Positions 7,508-17,393 of a DNA stretch of 64,000 bases are shown here, piece by piece (the first letter of the stretch is position 1; every line of letters begins with the position of its first letter). The DNA is taken from NCBI GenBank assembly GCA_963741995.1, contig CAVUKI010000010.1:496001-560000 (forward strand), given 5' to 3'. The position numbers and the translations under genes were made by a program. The DNA is from Bog-473 sp963741995. Lineage in GTDB: Bacteria > Actinomycetota > Acidimicrobiia > Acidimicrobiales > RAAP-2. Under the pieces are notes generated by a model. It did not search any database. It worked only from the letters and a program-made list of their open reading frames with translations, and had not been told where the DNA came from.

Positions 7508-10027
7508 ATGGCACCACGCGACCGTCTCCACATTCTGGTCCTTCGCGACCCTGTTGCTGAGCCGTACACCTCTCACGGTTCAAATCGCCCAGGTGCGCCT
7601 CCACCTCCCCTGGTTCGCGAAGTTCACGGTCGCCAACTCGCTGACGAAGCTGATGCCGCCCTTGAGCAGGCCGCGCAGCGCCGATCGGCAGCGGCTCGAG
7701 CGCTTGGGGTGCAGCCAACGACCGAAGGAATGCTGGTCACTTTCGAAAGTTGGCCTGGCGTGGAGATGGACATTTGGAGCTTCGACCCCGCACGGCAGCC
7801 GCCCGAGCTCATAGCGGTTCGGGAGTCTGGACCTGAGAGCAATCGAGTGCAGCTGGCAACCGTCCACGTCCCACAGGGCTCGCTTGGATATTTCCTCAAG
7901 AAGTTCGAGCAGTACGCGACAGAGGACAGTCGTTGGGGCAAGCCGAAAAACGCCTCGATGGTTGAGCGGATCGCCCGCCTTCGCCTCGCTACCCTCGAAG
8001 CGATCTGGACCGACTCCTCCGAATTTCCGCCAGAAGACCAGGTTGTCTGGTGGGAAGTCTGGCTCCGTGTGAGCGACGGAAATGAACTCGAGCGACTCCG
8101 GAGCTACGCTGCTCTGACCGACCTGCTGGTTGGTGATCGGCACCTGACCTTCGACAACCGAATCATTGTTCTCGTTCGTGCCAGTGCCAGCCAACTGGCA
8201 TTGGCCCTGGACATCATCGATGATTTTGCTGAGCTGCGAGCGGCCCACGTCAACTCGGCATTCTTCACCCAGCTCTCGCCCATTGAGCAAACAGAATGGG
8301 TTACGGACCTTCTCGGCCGAACCGTGCTGCCTGGAGAGAGCGCCCCGGCGGTCTGTGTTCTCGATACGGGAGTCAATCGTGGGCATCCGCTTCTCGAACA
8401 CTCGCTTGCGACCAGCGATATGCATACCTGCGAACCATCGTGGAATGTCAATGACCACCATGGTCACGGAACTGGTATGGCCGGGGTTGTCCTCTATGGC
8501 GACCTCAGAGACGCGCTCGAAAGTGGTCGCCGGATTCGGCTCTTACATCGTTTGGAGTCAGTAAAGATCCTCCCACCCCACGACGACGTCGACCCCAAGC
8601 TCTATGGAGCGATTACCGCGGAGGCCGTCTCACGAGCCGAGATCGCTGCTCCGCAACGCCGTCGCGCCTTTTCGATGGCTGTGACCGCCACGCCAGACCG
8701 AACTGCCGGCACACCGACTTCATGGTCTTCCGCCGTCGACGCTCTCGCATCCGGACGGAACTTCGATACCTTGAACGGAACGCTCGAGTACATCGATGAC
8801 GCAAGCGCGGATTCGCACCGCCTTTTCATCATCTCCGCTGGCAACGTAGACGAGATCGATCCGCACGGGGATTATCTCAGCCGGTGCGACTTGTCGCCGG
8901 TGGAGGACCCCGCTCAAGCCTGGAACGCTCTTACAGTCGGTGCCTACACGAACCTCGTCGACGTTGAGTCCTCCGGCCCGGACTTCGCTGACTGGACAGC
9001 TATGGCTCTGCCAAGCGATCTCTCCCCGTTTAGTCGGACGGGTGTCACATTCGGAAAGCCTTGGCCGACGAAACCCGAAATCGTTATGGAAGGAGGGAAC
9101 GTTGGCATCACCCCTGAGGGTACGTTTGTGGACTGGCCCGAGTCGGTGCAGGTACTGACGTCTGGGCATCAGCCAGCGCAACGCCTCCTGACGACTACCA
9201 ACGCGACCAGTGCTGCGACCGCTGCGGCTGCGCACATTGCGGCGACCGTCTCGGCAGAGTACCCGGCGTTCTGGCCAGAGACTGTTCGCGCTCTAATTGT
9301 GCATTCGGCCCAGTGGACCAGTCAGATGCAATCGCGCATCAATGCCGTCAAGACCAACAAAACTCAAGTTGCGGGACTGCTCCGGCGCTATGGGTATGGA
9401 GTCCCGACGATGGAACGATGCTTGCGTAGTGCGACTAACGCCCTAACGCTGATAGTTCAGAGCACGATCCATCCGTTCGAAAACAAGAGTCTGCGAGAAA
9501 TGCATCTCCACGATCTTCCGTGGCCTGGCGAAGCGCTCGCCGCCCTAGGTGAGACGCCCGTCCGCCTTCGCGCAACCCTGTCGTACTTTATTGAGCCGAG
9601 CCCGACGCGTCGCGGCTATGTGCGCAGGTATACATACGCATCCCACCAGCTGCGATATGACCTCCAACGTCCTACTGAGACGAACGATGCATTTCGAAAG
9701 CGAATCAATAAAAAGGCCCTCGAAGAGGAGGAAAGTCGTCCGAGGGGCGCGGGGGACGATGATGGTTGGCTCATTGGGTCAACTACGCGCAACCGGGGAT
9801 CGATCCATAGCGATATCTGGGAAGGAACCGCCATTGATCTCGCAGCGCGCGGTCGCGTGGCTGTCTTCCCCGTAACAGGGTGGTGGAAGGAACTCAGATC
9901 GCGGGATCGGAGCGATCTCGGAGCGCGGTACGCCTTACTGCTCTCCATCGAGACCGACGAGGAGACCGTTGACCTTTGGACCCCAGTTGCTCAAGAGGTC
10001 GGGCTACCGATCATCATTGAGACATAG
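7508..10027 (+). CDS. ietS: Subtilisin-like (S8) protease of an IetAS-type anti-phage system
   Basis: This is an 839-residue serine protease. The catalytic triad can be placed: D286 in CVLDTGVNRGHP, H320 in HHGHGTGMAG and S568 in NATSAATAAAA. About 280 residues precede the catalytic domain and some 270 follow it, which is long for a subtilase but expected for the IetS partner. No signal peptide or membrane segment is visible, so it should act in the cytoplasm. That supports defence rather than secretion. The ATG at 7508 follows the ATPase stop by 9 nt, consistent with one transcript. The usual GTSxAxP around the Ser is altered to ATSAATA, still with the Thr-Ser-x-Ala core. Confidence 0.82.
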   Translation: MAPRDRLHILVLRDPVAEPYTSHGSNRPGAPPPPLVREVHGRQLADEADAALEQAAQRRSAAARALGVQPTTEGMLVTFESWPGVEMDIWSFDPARQPPELIAVRESGPESNRVQLATVHVPQGSLGYFLKKFEQYATEDSRWGKPKNASMVERIARLRLATLEAIWTDSSEFPPEDQVVWWEVWLRVSDGNELERLRSYAALTDLLVGDRHLTFDNRIIVLVRASASQLALALDIIDDFAELRAAHVNSAFFTQLSPIEQTEWVTDLLGRTVLPGESAPAVCVLDTGVNRGHPLLEHSLATSDMHTCEPSWNVNDHHGHGTGMAGVVLYGDLRDALESGRRIRLLHRLESVKILPPHDDVDPKLYGAITAEAVSRAEIAAPQRRRAFSMAVTATPDRTAGTPTSWSSAVDALASGRNFDTLNGTLEYIDDASADSHRLFIISAGNVDEIDPHGDYLSRCDLSPVEDPAQAWNALTVGAYTNLVDVESSGPDFADWTAMALPSDLSPFSRTGVTFGKPWPTKPEIVMEGGNVGITPEGTFVDWPESVQVLTSGHQPAQRLLTTTNATSAATAAAAHIAATVSAEYPAFWPETVRALIVHSAQWTSQMQSRINAVKTNKTQVAGLLRRYGYGVPTMERCLRSATNALTLIVQSTIHPFENKSLREMHLHDLPWPGEALAALGETPVRLRATLSYFIEPSPTRRGYVRRYTYASHQLRYDLQRPTETNDAFRKRINKKALEEEESRPRGAGDDDGWLIGSTTRNRGSIHSDIWEGTAIDLAARGRVAVFPVTGWWKELRSRDRSDLGARYALLLSIETDEETVDLWTPVAQEVGLPIIIET

Positions 10028-10221
10028 CTCAGTGGTCAGTTGGTGCGCCAGTTCCGGAGCATTGTCGACGGCTTCGCCAACGCCGGGGACGACAGGTTCG
10101 TCGCGATCTAGCGCGCCGAAGAGGAGCCGGACGCGGCTCAACCATGAATGGCGATCTATCTGCTTGCCGATTCAGATGCGTACCAGCACGACGCCTGCAA
10201 CGGGTCCCTGAGGGTGACATA

Positions 10222-11130
10222 TCAGTAGGGCATCGTGTACAGGAAGTTGCGGATGGGCGACTGGTAGCCATCGAGCCTGGTCCAGCCCCACCCGGCGAGC
10301 CGAACGACACGGCGCAGGGTTGCCGCGAACGCGTCGAGGACGACACCGCAGACGGGCTCGATCTGGCGGTGGTCCAGGCGACGATCGAGGATCGGCTCAC
10401 TGCCGTGCTTGTCCCCGGTGTCGACATAGGCCCGCATAAGGGCGAAGTGGGTGCCGTGGATGGTCGCCGACGTGAGCGCGTAAACGAGCGGATAGGACGC
10501 CGAGTAGATGGTGTCGCGCATCAAAGCAGCAACGAGCGGCGTACCTCCAGGCCTCCTCTGACCGTCAACCGTTGGTGCAGACTGATTCGCGTCGTAGTTG
10601 AGCCCGAGCTCGTCGCACTTCCCCTTTATCTCGTCGGCCCCTGGGGAGATGCCGGCCACCCCGGCTGACCACTTCATCCTCCGAGCCATGTCCTCGGCCT
10701 GGTAGGCACTGAACAATTGGTCGGCCAGAAATCTCGCCACCCGCTGGCGGGCGGTCAGCCCTGGTTCGACGAGCCACCAGGAGCGGGCCGCCGTCTCGAC
10801 CGCCGACCGGGCAACGGCTTCGACGGCGAGACAGCTAGTGAGATCCGGATCGGTGATGAGCCGGCCGAGCGATGCGGCGTGATCGGTGACCGCGATAAGC
10901 CCGAGTCGGGCAGCGGCGTAGGTGGTGTCGACCGCCCGGATGGTCTTGTCCGCTGCTACGCCTGGCTCGGTCCACCGGCGGTCCCGGTCGGCCTTCGAGC
11001 CGGGAGAGCCCGCCCACGTGGGATCAGGGTCGGTGTAGCCGGCCTCGACCCGTGCAGCGTTGTGCAGGAAGCGGGCGAGGCGTGCGAGCCGGTCCGGATC
11101 GACTGCGACGAAGGCTGCGGAGATTTGCAC
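10222..11130 (-). CDS. Hypothetical protein, paralogue of the 46131-47084 product
   Basis: The 302-residue soluble protein is unknown in function. It shares with the product at 46131 the segments DPTWAGxPGS near the N-terminus, RSAVETAxR in the middle, LVxxLxxDT and a HG-x4-ALxR stretch. A shared RRVV-x-L-x-GW motif lies close to the C-terminus. The helical character and the RSxxE core faintly recall DUF5677-like proteins, a weak suggestion. It is transcribed against IetAS and lies downstream of hsdS on the minus strand, 239 nt away. Two copies at opposite ends of one element suggest a role tied to the element or its defence cargo. No catalytic residues can be named. Confidence 0.75.
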   Translation of the reverse strand: MQISAAFVAVDPDRLARLARFLHNAARVEAGYTDPDPTWAGSPGSKADRDRRWTEPGVAADKTIRAVDTTYAAARLGLIAVTDHAASLGRLITDPDLTSCLAVEAVARSAVETAARSWWLVEPGLTARQRVARFLADQLFSAYQAEDMARRMKWSAGVAGISPGADEIKGKCDELGLNYDANQSAPTVDGQRRPGGTPLVAALMRDTIYSASYPLVYALTSATIHGTHFALMRAYVDTGDKHGSEPILDRRLDHRQIEPVCGVVLDAFAATLRRVVRLAGWGWTRLDGYQSPIRNFLYTMPY

Positions 11131-11369
11131 GGTACCTATTGTGCGCTATTCGAGATCTCGATCTCGCCGCGGTTGGGCATGCGATCGACACTCCGGCACG
11201 TCTTCGCGTACTCGAACGGCGTCTCCAACGACAGAGTGGCAGCCTCGATGACCCGCTCGGCCTCGGCCCGTATCTCTTGCGGCGCTCCGCGTCGGTCAAG
11301 AGGTGGTCCCGATCGTGGGGTGGTGCGTACTCGGATTCTCCCGGGGCGCCTGTGACGGTGGGAGTCCCG

Positions 11370-12557
11370 CTACTTTCCGAAGAGTTCCCGCTGTGGGTGC
11401 TTGATCAGGGAGTTCAGGGAGCTCGACTCCAACGCAGTCAGCATCTCGAGCGATCGCTGTCGGCGATCGGAGGACTCGGCAATCCCTTCGAGCTTCTTGA
11501 CGACACGGCGCTGTTCGTCTACCGGCGGCAAGGTGACCTCGAACGCCAGCACGGCTTCGGGATGGACACGTTGTCGCCTGGATCCAAGTCCCCGACTCGA
11601 CCTCCCGAGCTCCCCCCACACGCTCCGTGAGCGAAAGTACGCGGCGAGAAAACGAGCATCGACCGCCGCCTCGTCGACATCGAACGTAGGGAACTCATTC
11701 GACACGTAGTAGCCGTCGAATCGGTCGGTCACCGCCGCGTACGCACCTTCGAAGGCGAAGAGCCTGCTGTAGATGAACTGTCCGGAACGAATCCGGTACA
11801 GCGTGTTGGCCGACGTTACCGTGCCATCCACTGGGGGTTTTTCGAAGAGACCCCGCCCGAAGCTCAGTATTCCGACGTTCGGATAGCTGCGGTCGGGGTC
11901 GACTCGGTACTCGTCACGCTCGACGCTTAGCACGTCGGACAACAAGAGCCTCCGCCAACCACGTTCCCGCTTCTCGTTATCCGCCAAATCGTACCGATGG
12001 GCGACTGACCCAGGAATGGCTGATGACACCCGGTCCGCGACCGCTACCCGGCGTCGCACCTCGAAGGAAGCTGAACCCACGCGATTCAGTCGCCCTGCGA
12101 CTTCCCGCTGCTCCTCGACCCGAGGCAAAGAAACCCGGATGTTTTCAAAGGCATTGATGCCGAGCGTGCGGTTCCTCCCGGCGGACCCCGGTGACGCGCG
12201 GCGCACCTGTTCGAGCCCGTAATCACTCAGGAAGTAGTAGCGCAGATAGTTTGCGTCGGCGAACTCGGTGTCCACCACGTAGGTCATGAACCGGTGCGAG
12301 CCGATGAACCCAACCTCTCCTTCGCTCGCAAGGCCGATCGCACCTTCCCAGGCGAACACGTTGCTGAGCACCAAGTCGCCGGAATGAATCTCGAAGACCC
12401 TCTTCGTCCCGAGCGTTGCTCCCGTGACGGGCTCCTTGTGAAAAATGCCCTTACCGAAAGACCGCAGCCCGATCTCTCGGTATTCATCAGCGGGATTCAC
12501 CACGACAGGGGAGCGCCTCAGCGTTGCAATGTCGCCCACTCGAAACTCGGACTTCAT
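11370..12557 (-). CDS. hsdS: Type I restriction enzyme specificity subunit HsdS
   Basis: The 395-residue protein is made of two similar halves. Each half has a target-recognition-like domain (about residues 1-150 and 200-345) ending in a conserved spacer helix (LPRVEEQREVAGRL and LPPVDEQRRVVKKLEG). This is the architecture that recognises the two parts of a split DNA target. Paired features GKGIFHKEPV/GRGLFEKPPV and SNVFAWEGA/SRLFAFEGA mark the repeat. Its start overlaps the hsdM stop by 4 nt (ATGA), so the methylase subunits should be made in balance. The target sequence cannot be predicted by eye. Confidence 0.9.
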   Translation of the reverse strand: MKSEFRVGDIATLRRSPVVVNPADEYREIGLRSFGKGIFHKEPVTGATLGTKRVFEIHSGDLVLSNVFAWEGAIGLASEGEVGFIGSHRFMTYVVDTEFADANYLRYYFLSDYGLEQVRRASPGSAGRNRTLGINAFENIRVSLPRVEEQREVAGRLNRVGSASFEVRRRVAVADRVSSAIPGSVAHRYDLADNEKRERGWRRLLLSDVLSVERDEYRVDPDRSYPNVGILSFGRGLFEKPPVDGTVTSANTLYRIRSGQFIYSRLFAFEGAYAAVTDRFDGYYVSNEFPTFDVDEAAVDARFLAAYFRSRSVWGELGRSSRGLGSRRQRVHPEAVLAFEVTLPPVDEQRRVVKKLEGIAESSDRRQRSLEMLTALESSSLNSLIKHPQRELFGK

Positions 12558-14131
12558 CCGTCGAGCTCGCCCTCGATCTCCATGAGAAGATCGACGATTC
12601 CCTGTTCCACTGCGATGAGCTCCTTCAGCAGCTCATCGGGAGGTCGCTGTGAGAGATCGGCGGCTCGGTTCGGGTTCCGAAGATCGAGGTTCCACCCGTC
12701 GTCGCAGACGGCCCCGACCGGAACCTTCCAAGCACGTTCTGACTCCTCTCGCTTCTGCCACCACGCAAAGAGCGGGTCGAACTCCTCGAACTGGAGCGGT
12801 TTAGTCTTCGTGTACGCGCGGCGCTCGTCCGGCAGCGGGTGTTCGTAGAACCAGATGTCCGTCGTCGGTGCTGAGCGGTCGAAGAACAGGACGTTCGTCG
12901 GGATCGGAGTGTAGGGAGAGAAAACGCCATCGGGTAGTCGCACGACAGTGTGCAGGTTGAACCCTTCGAGAAGGTCCTGCTTGATCCTCGCCGCGACGCC
13001 GTCCCCGGAGAGGGTGCCGTTCGGCACGATGACGCCTGCTCGCCCACCGGTGCTCTTCCCGCTCGGACGGCGGAGTTTCCGCATGATGAGCTGGAGGAAC
13101 AGGAGAGCCGTCTCTGCGGTCTGCCGATCTGCCGGGAAGTTGTGCTGGATACCCCGCTCTTCTTCCCCTCCGAAGGGCGGATTCGTTAGGATCACGTCGA
13201 CGCGGTCGCGATCGCCGATCTCGCTCATACGAAAGCGAAGCGCGTTGAGGGGATCGATCTGCGGTGCTTCGACGCCGTGGAGTAAGAGGTTCATCTCGCA
13301 CAAGAGGTACGGCAACGGCTTCGCCTCGATCCCGAAAAGTGTGCCCTCCTGGAGTCGCTTGAAATCCTGAACCGTCTTGCATAGCGGCCTGAGGTGGTCG
13401 TATGACTCGACGAGGAAACCGCCGGTGCCGGCAGCCGGGTCGAGGACCACTTCGCCGGGTCTCGGAGCGACCGCTTTCACGATCATGCGCACGAGAGCCC
13501 GTGGCGTGTAGAACTCGCCCGAGTCGCCAGCAGCGTCCCGCATCTCCTTCAGCATCGATTCGTACATCAGGCTCAGGGTGTGAATTTCCTCCGATGAGGA
13601 GAAGTGAATCTCAGTCACCTTGTCGAGGACGTCTCGGAGGATGTACCCGGACTGCACGCGATTGACCGTGCCCCGAAAGACCGAGGCGACGACGTCTCGG
13701 CGCTCCATGCCGCCGCCGTCGAGCGAACGGAGGTAGGCGAAAAGTCCGGGACCGCGCTTGCTGTCTGGCCGTACCGCCTCATCCTGATTGATGAACGCGA
13801 TGAGCGACTCGCCCGTCATCGGGTTGTGGAGGCCATCCCTCGTCGGACCTTGCGCGTTCGGTGGGTTCCAGTCCCTCCAGCGGTACGGAGCGTCGATGAG
13901 CCGCCGGAACGGCCGCCCTTCGAGTTCGGATTCATCCTCGCGGACGCGTTCCATGTCGTCGAGGAACTTGAGAAACATGATCCAGGTCAGCATCGGCAGG
14001 CGGTCGACGTCGCCGTTGAGGCCCTTATCTTTCCGCATGATGTCGCGGCAGGACTTGAGCACGGCCCGTAGCCGAAGGGCCGTGGTGGCTGGAGTCCTCG
14101 GGTTCGGGGGTTGCCCGGCTTTACGCGGCAT
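12554..14131 (-). CDS. hsdM: Type I restriction enzyme methylase subunit HsdM
   Basis: The 525-residue N6-adenine methyltransferase has an N-terminal helical domain (MWIMFLKFLDDME-like helix near residue 50), the AdoMet motif DPAAGTGGFLVESYD around residue 240 and the catalytic NPPFGG around residue 315. The order matches the gamma class of HsdM. It acts with HsdS as an M2S methylase and with HsdR as the restriction complex. It overlaps hsdR by 11 nt and hsdS by 4 nt. No damage is visible, so the host DNA is probably methylated at the system's site. Confidence 0.93.
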   Translation of the reverse strand: MPRKAGQPPNPRTPATTALRLRAVLKSCRDIMRKDKGLNGDVDRLPMLTWIMFLKFLDDMERVREDESELEGRPFRRLIDAPYRWRDWNPPNAQGPTRDGLHNPMTGESLIAFINQDEAVRPDSKRGPGLFAYLRSLDGGGMERRDVVASVFRGTVNRVQSGYILRDVLDKVTEIHFSSSEEIHTLSLMYESMLKEMRDAAGDSGEFYTPRALVRMIVKAVAPRPGEVVLDPAAGTGGFLVESYDHLRPLCKTVQDFKRLQEGTLFGIEAKPLPYLLCEMNLLLHGVEAPQIDPLNALRFRMSEIGDRDRVDVILTNPPFGGEEERGIQHNFPADRQTAETALLFLQLIMRKLRRPSGKSTGGRAGVIVPNGTLSGDGVAARIKQDLLEGFNLHTVVRLPDGVFSPYTPIPTNVLFFDRSAPTTDIWFYEHPLPDERRAYTKTKPLQFEEFDPLFAWWQKREESERAWKVPVGAVCDDGWNLDLRNPNRAADLSQRPPDELLKELIAVEQGIVDLLMEIEGELDG

Positions 14132-16475
14132 ATAGGAGCCTCTGCAATTCTTCGACCGCCTGCCGGAGCGCTGTCGGGCCGCCGAACACCAGCGCGATCT
14201 CGCTCGGGTTCCCGTGTGACGACAGAGGAGGCAACTTCAAGACGTCCGGGAGCTTGAACTGCTCGAGTCCGTAGTCCGCATATTTGTCGAGAAGGTCCCC
14301 AAGGATTTGTCGTGCCTCAGGCACGTATTGCTCAAAGAAGTCCTGACGCGTCTGCGAGAGGCGAAGAGCACGTTCCCGCCTCGTCCGCAACGGCCCGTTG
14401 AATGCAAGGTGGCAGAGGAGATCGAGCGGATCGGCGTCGGGCACGCCGGCCACTTCCCCGAGTCGTTGGAGGTCGATTCCCCGTTCCGCGAGGGCATCGA
14501 GGATTACTCTCCGTTGCTCAGCGTTCTGCCAGTCGTTCTCCAGGGCGTCGGGTGACCGGTAGAGGGCCTTCACTTTGTCGCGTGCGTAATCCGAGTAGCT
14601 CACGACCCGCAATTGCTTGCCGTCGCCATCGAGCTCGTAGACGACCTGGGCGGCGATCTGGACGCTTCCCCCATCGAAGTAGAACTTGCGGGGGGCCGAA
14701 GGCTCGTCTTCAGTGAACTCCAAGAGGACGACCTCGAGCTCACCTTCCTCGTCTTGGCTCTCGTTCTCGACGGTCGTCTGTTCTACGACCTCACCTTCGT
14801 CATCGATGACCTCTTCATCGATGAGGGCAGGTTCTCCATCGAAGTCCGGGTCGGCGAACAATCTCGTTGCGCTCCCCGTGTAGTCAACGATGTTGAAGAA
14901 CAGCTTTCCGTAGTCTTCCCGGACTCGCGTGCCCCGGCCAATGATCTGTTTGAAGTCGGTCATCGATCCGATGACTCGAGCGAGCACGACGTTCTTACAG
15001 GTTGGGGCGTCGACGCCCGTCGTGAGGAGCTGAGACGTCGTCAGGATAACGGGCGAGACCGTCTCGAGCTCTTGAAACCGGCTCAGGTGTCCGCCGCCGA
15101 TCGACCCCTCGTCGGCGGTCACCCTGCACACGTAGTCGGGATACTGACGCACCCGCTCTGCATTTCGGTTGTTAAGTGCTCGGCGCATGTCCTCCGCGTG
15201 CTCCTGGTCGACGCAGAAGACGATCGTCTTCGCGAAGGGGTCAGTTTTCGTCATGAAGTCCGTGAGATGCCGGGCAATCGCCTCGGTCCTGCTTTTCAGC
15301 GCGACGGAACGCTCGAAGTCCTTCGTCCCGTACTCGTGATCCGGAATCTCGCGCCCAAACCGATCAACGTCACCCTTTGAGGGACGCCACCCGGCGGCGT
15401 CGACCGTCGTCACCACACGATGCACCCGGTAGGGCGCAAGAAACCCATCGTCGATTCCCGAGCGGAGGCTGTAGGTGTAGATCGGGTTCCCGAAGTACTG
15501 ATACGTGTCCCGGTTGTCGGCGCGGAGCGGCGTTGCCGTCATGCCCAGTTGTGCTGCCGGCCTGAAGTACTCGAGAATCTCTCGCCAAGAGCTCTGCTCG
15601 CGTGCGCTCCCACGGTGACACTCGTCGATGATGACCAGGTCGAAGAAGTCTCGTGGGAACTCCTTGTAGAGACCGGGGCGCACCTCGTCATGTGCGATCG
15701 CCTGGTAGGTCGAGAAGTAGATTTCCCGACTCTTCCGTGCGTCCCCGCCGATGATCTTGTGTCGTGCCTCACCGAATGGAGCGAAGGTCTTGTCCTTCGG
15801 GTCATCGACGAGAACGTTGCGGTCCGCGAGGTAGAGGACTCGCGGCTTTCGGTACTCGCCCGTACGGTTCCACCCCGTCGTCCACAGCCGCCAACAGATT
15901 TGGAAGGCCACGACCGTCTTGCCGGTTCCGGTGGCGAGGGTGAGCAAGACCCGCGGCTTGCCCTTGAGCAGCTCCTCGGTTGCCCGGTGGATCGAAATGT
16001 CCTGGTAGTACCGGGGCACTTGGCCCGGCTCGTGGAAATACGGCGCCCGGACGAGTGGGCTGTCGGGATCGACGCCTCGGGCCGCGCAGTCCCGTCGCCA
16101 GAGCTCGTCCGGAGAGGGGTACTCGGTGAGTTCCGTTTCGAGTCCGGTTGTGTAATCGTGCTCGACGATACCGGGTCCGTTCGTACTGTACGCAAACCTC
16201 AAGTCGAGGATTTCGGCGTAGTCCTTTGCCTGCTGAAGGCCGTCGGCAGGGAGCCGATACTCGGCCTTCGCCTCGACGACCGCCAGAGGCCGATCCCGGA
16301 AGTAGGACAGCAAGTAGTCGACCCTCTTCCGCTTGCCTCGCCGAACTGTGTTGCCAGTCACGATGATGCGGCCTGGCGTGAAGCTGACCTGCTCGCGAAT
16401 CTGCTCGTCGGTCCACCCCGCCCGGTAGAGCCCTGGGACGACGTAGGTGCGACAGGTATCCGCCTCGGTCGGCAC
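14121..16475 (-). CDS. hsdR: Type I restriction enzyme subunit HsdR (nuclease-translocase)
   Basis: The 784-residue restriction subunit has an N-terminal nuclease domain with VDYLLSYF and AVVEAKAEYR (PD-(D/E)xK-type core near residues 52-72). A superfamily 2 motor follows, with Walker A LATGTGKTVVAF around residue 180, the DEAD-like box VIIDECHRGS around residue 275 and motif III GMTATPLR. The RecA-like second half ends in GRGTRVRED. Acidic residues (DEEVIDDEGEV) separate it from the C-terminal helical domain. It translocates DNA and cuts at a distance. ATG 16475 is followed by a normal N-terminus. It is the first gene of the hsdR-hsdM-hsdS operon, so nuclease and methylase share a transcript. 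Confidence 0.93.
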   Translation of the reverse strand: MPTEADTCRTYVVPGLYRAGWTDEQIREQVSFTPGRIIVTGNTVRRGKRKRVDYLLSYFRDRPLAVVEAKAEYRLPADGLQQAKDYAEILDLRFAYSTNGPGIVEHDYTTGLETELTEYPSPDELWRRDCAARGVDPDSPLVRAPYFHEPGQVPRYYQDISIHRATEELLKGKPRVLLTLATGTGKTVVAFQICWRLWTTGWNRTGEYRKPRVLYLADRNVLVDDPKDKTFAPFGEARHKIIGGDARKSREIYFSTYQAIAHDEVRPGLYKEFPRDFFDLVIIDECHRGSAREQSSWREILEYFRPAAQLGMTATPLRADNRDTYQYFGNPIYTYSLRSGIDDGFLAPYRVHRVVTTVDAAGWRPSKGDVDRFGREIPDHEYGTKDFERSVALKSRTEAIARHLTDFMTKTDPFAKTIVFCVDQEHAEDMRRALNNRNAERVRQYPDYVCRVTADEGSIGGGHLSRFQELETVSPVILTTSQLLTTGVDAPTCKNVVLARVIGSMTDFKQIIGRGTRVREDYGKLFFNIVDYTGSATRLFADPDFDGEPALIDEEVIDDEGEVVEQTTVENESQDEEGELEVVLLEFTEDEPSAPRKFYFDGGSVQIAAQVVYELDGDGKQLRVVSYSDYARDKVKALYRSPDALENDWQNAEQRRVILDALAERGIDLQRLGEVAGVPDADPLDLLCHLAFNGPLRTRRERALRLSQTRQDFFEQYVPEARQILGDLLDKYADYGLEQFKLPDVLKLPPLSSHGNPSEIALVFGGPTALRQAVEELQRLLYAA

Positions 16476-16871
16476 TACGGACGTGCTCCGACCCGATCGG
16501 CCACTTTGGAGCCGTCCTGCAGTCTCTGAACAAAAGACCAGCTAAACATGGTCAGATGATACGAGAAGGGGACTCCAGACAGGGGTAAGCCGGCTACGAC
16601 CTGGCGTGATGAGCTGAACAGACCACCTCGTCGCATGTCACGACGAGGCGGTCGACGACAGGAAGCCTCTGGCAGGCGGTCGACTCGGCGATTTTGCCCG
16701 ATAGGACAGTTCCTCGGCTTCCAGACGATCGGGCGCTCCCAGCGGGGGTAGCGGAAAGGGGCCGGCGCACTCCCGGCAGAACTGCGTTCTGAAGAGCACC
16801 GGCCTGGCGTCGACTGGTGTGACAGTGGAGTGACCTTCGGGCCACAGACCCGAAGGTAGTGAGCATGTGGC
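16476..16871. other. Intergenic region upstream of hsdR, with a hairpin
   Basis: These 396 bases hold no gene. An 8-bp inverted repeat CCTCGTCG/CGACGAGG (16626-16633 and 16641-16648, 7-nt loop) could form a hairpin, without a U-tract. The region must contain the hsdR promoter and the end of the relaxase-operon transcript. Confidence 0.5.
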
Positions 16872-17393
16872 TCAATGGAAGCGTTCCGACCCGACCCGCA
16901 GTGTCACGAGTCCTAGATGCTCAAGCATGCCGATGGGTCCGAACAGGTGGAAGACGGTGGCTACCGCAAGCGGAGCCACGGCCGGACCTGACCAAATAAG
17001 AGTCGGCTCGTCTTCGACGTCCAAGCGTACGAATTCGCGGCCGGGCGTCAAGTCCACGCGGGCGCCAACTGAACGTTCCCAGCGATAGCCATACAGCTGG
17101 TCATCGGCCAGTCGCCCAACGACCCGATCGGATGTCACCAGCCATGGGCGGACGGCAGGCTCCATGGGCTGGCCCGCCTTACCTGAGGTCGTCCAATCCA
17201 GATTGAACTGGATAGGAGCCTCAGCCCATACCTTCTCGCCAGGGTCGAGTACGACGCCCACTGCGTAAGGACGGAAGATCGACTCCTGGTTGAAGTAAAG
17301 GTTGAGGGCCAGGTCTCGTCCAGCCGCGGTGGCCCATTTGCGGGCCTCTTCGTTCCAGCGCGCCAGAGCCTTGGCGTCCTTGCGCTTGCTCAT
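16872..17393 (-). CDS. Hypothetical protein coupled to the relaxase gene
   Basis: The 173-residue protein begins at an ATG that overlaps the relaxase stop (ATGA at 17390-17393), so it is co-translated with the relaxase. The N-terminus is basic (MSKRKDAKALARWNEEARKW). The remainder alternates beta-like stretches (RPWLVTSDRVVGRL, YGYRWERSVGARVDLTPG, PTLIWSGPAVAPLAVATV), which resembles bacterial PH-like domains that sense or bind surfaces. No enzyme motif is seen. Similar small partners follow relaxase genes in actinobacterial elements, but I do not recognise this one. It may be a relaxosome accessory protein, which is inference from coupling. Confidence 0.7.
   Translation of the reverse strand: MSKRKDAKALARWNEEARKWATAAGRDLALNLYFNQESIFRPYAVGVVLDPGEKVWAEAPIQFNLDWTTSGKAGQPMEPAVRPWLVTSDRVVGRLADDQLYGYRWERSVGARVDLTPGREFVRLDVEDEPTLIWSGPAVAPLAVATVFHLFGPIGMLEHLGLVTLRVGSERFH

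Noticed and set aside
15420..16529. Long forward frame under hsdR
   Set aside because: The opposite strand has full HsdR motifs; the frame has no domain content.
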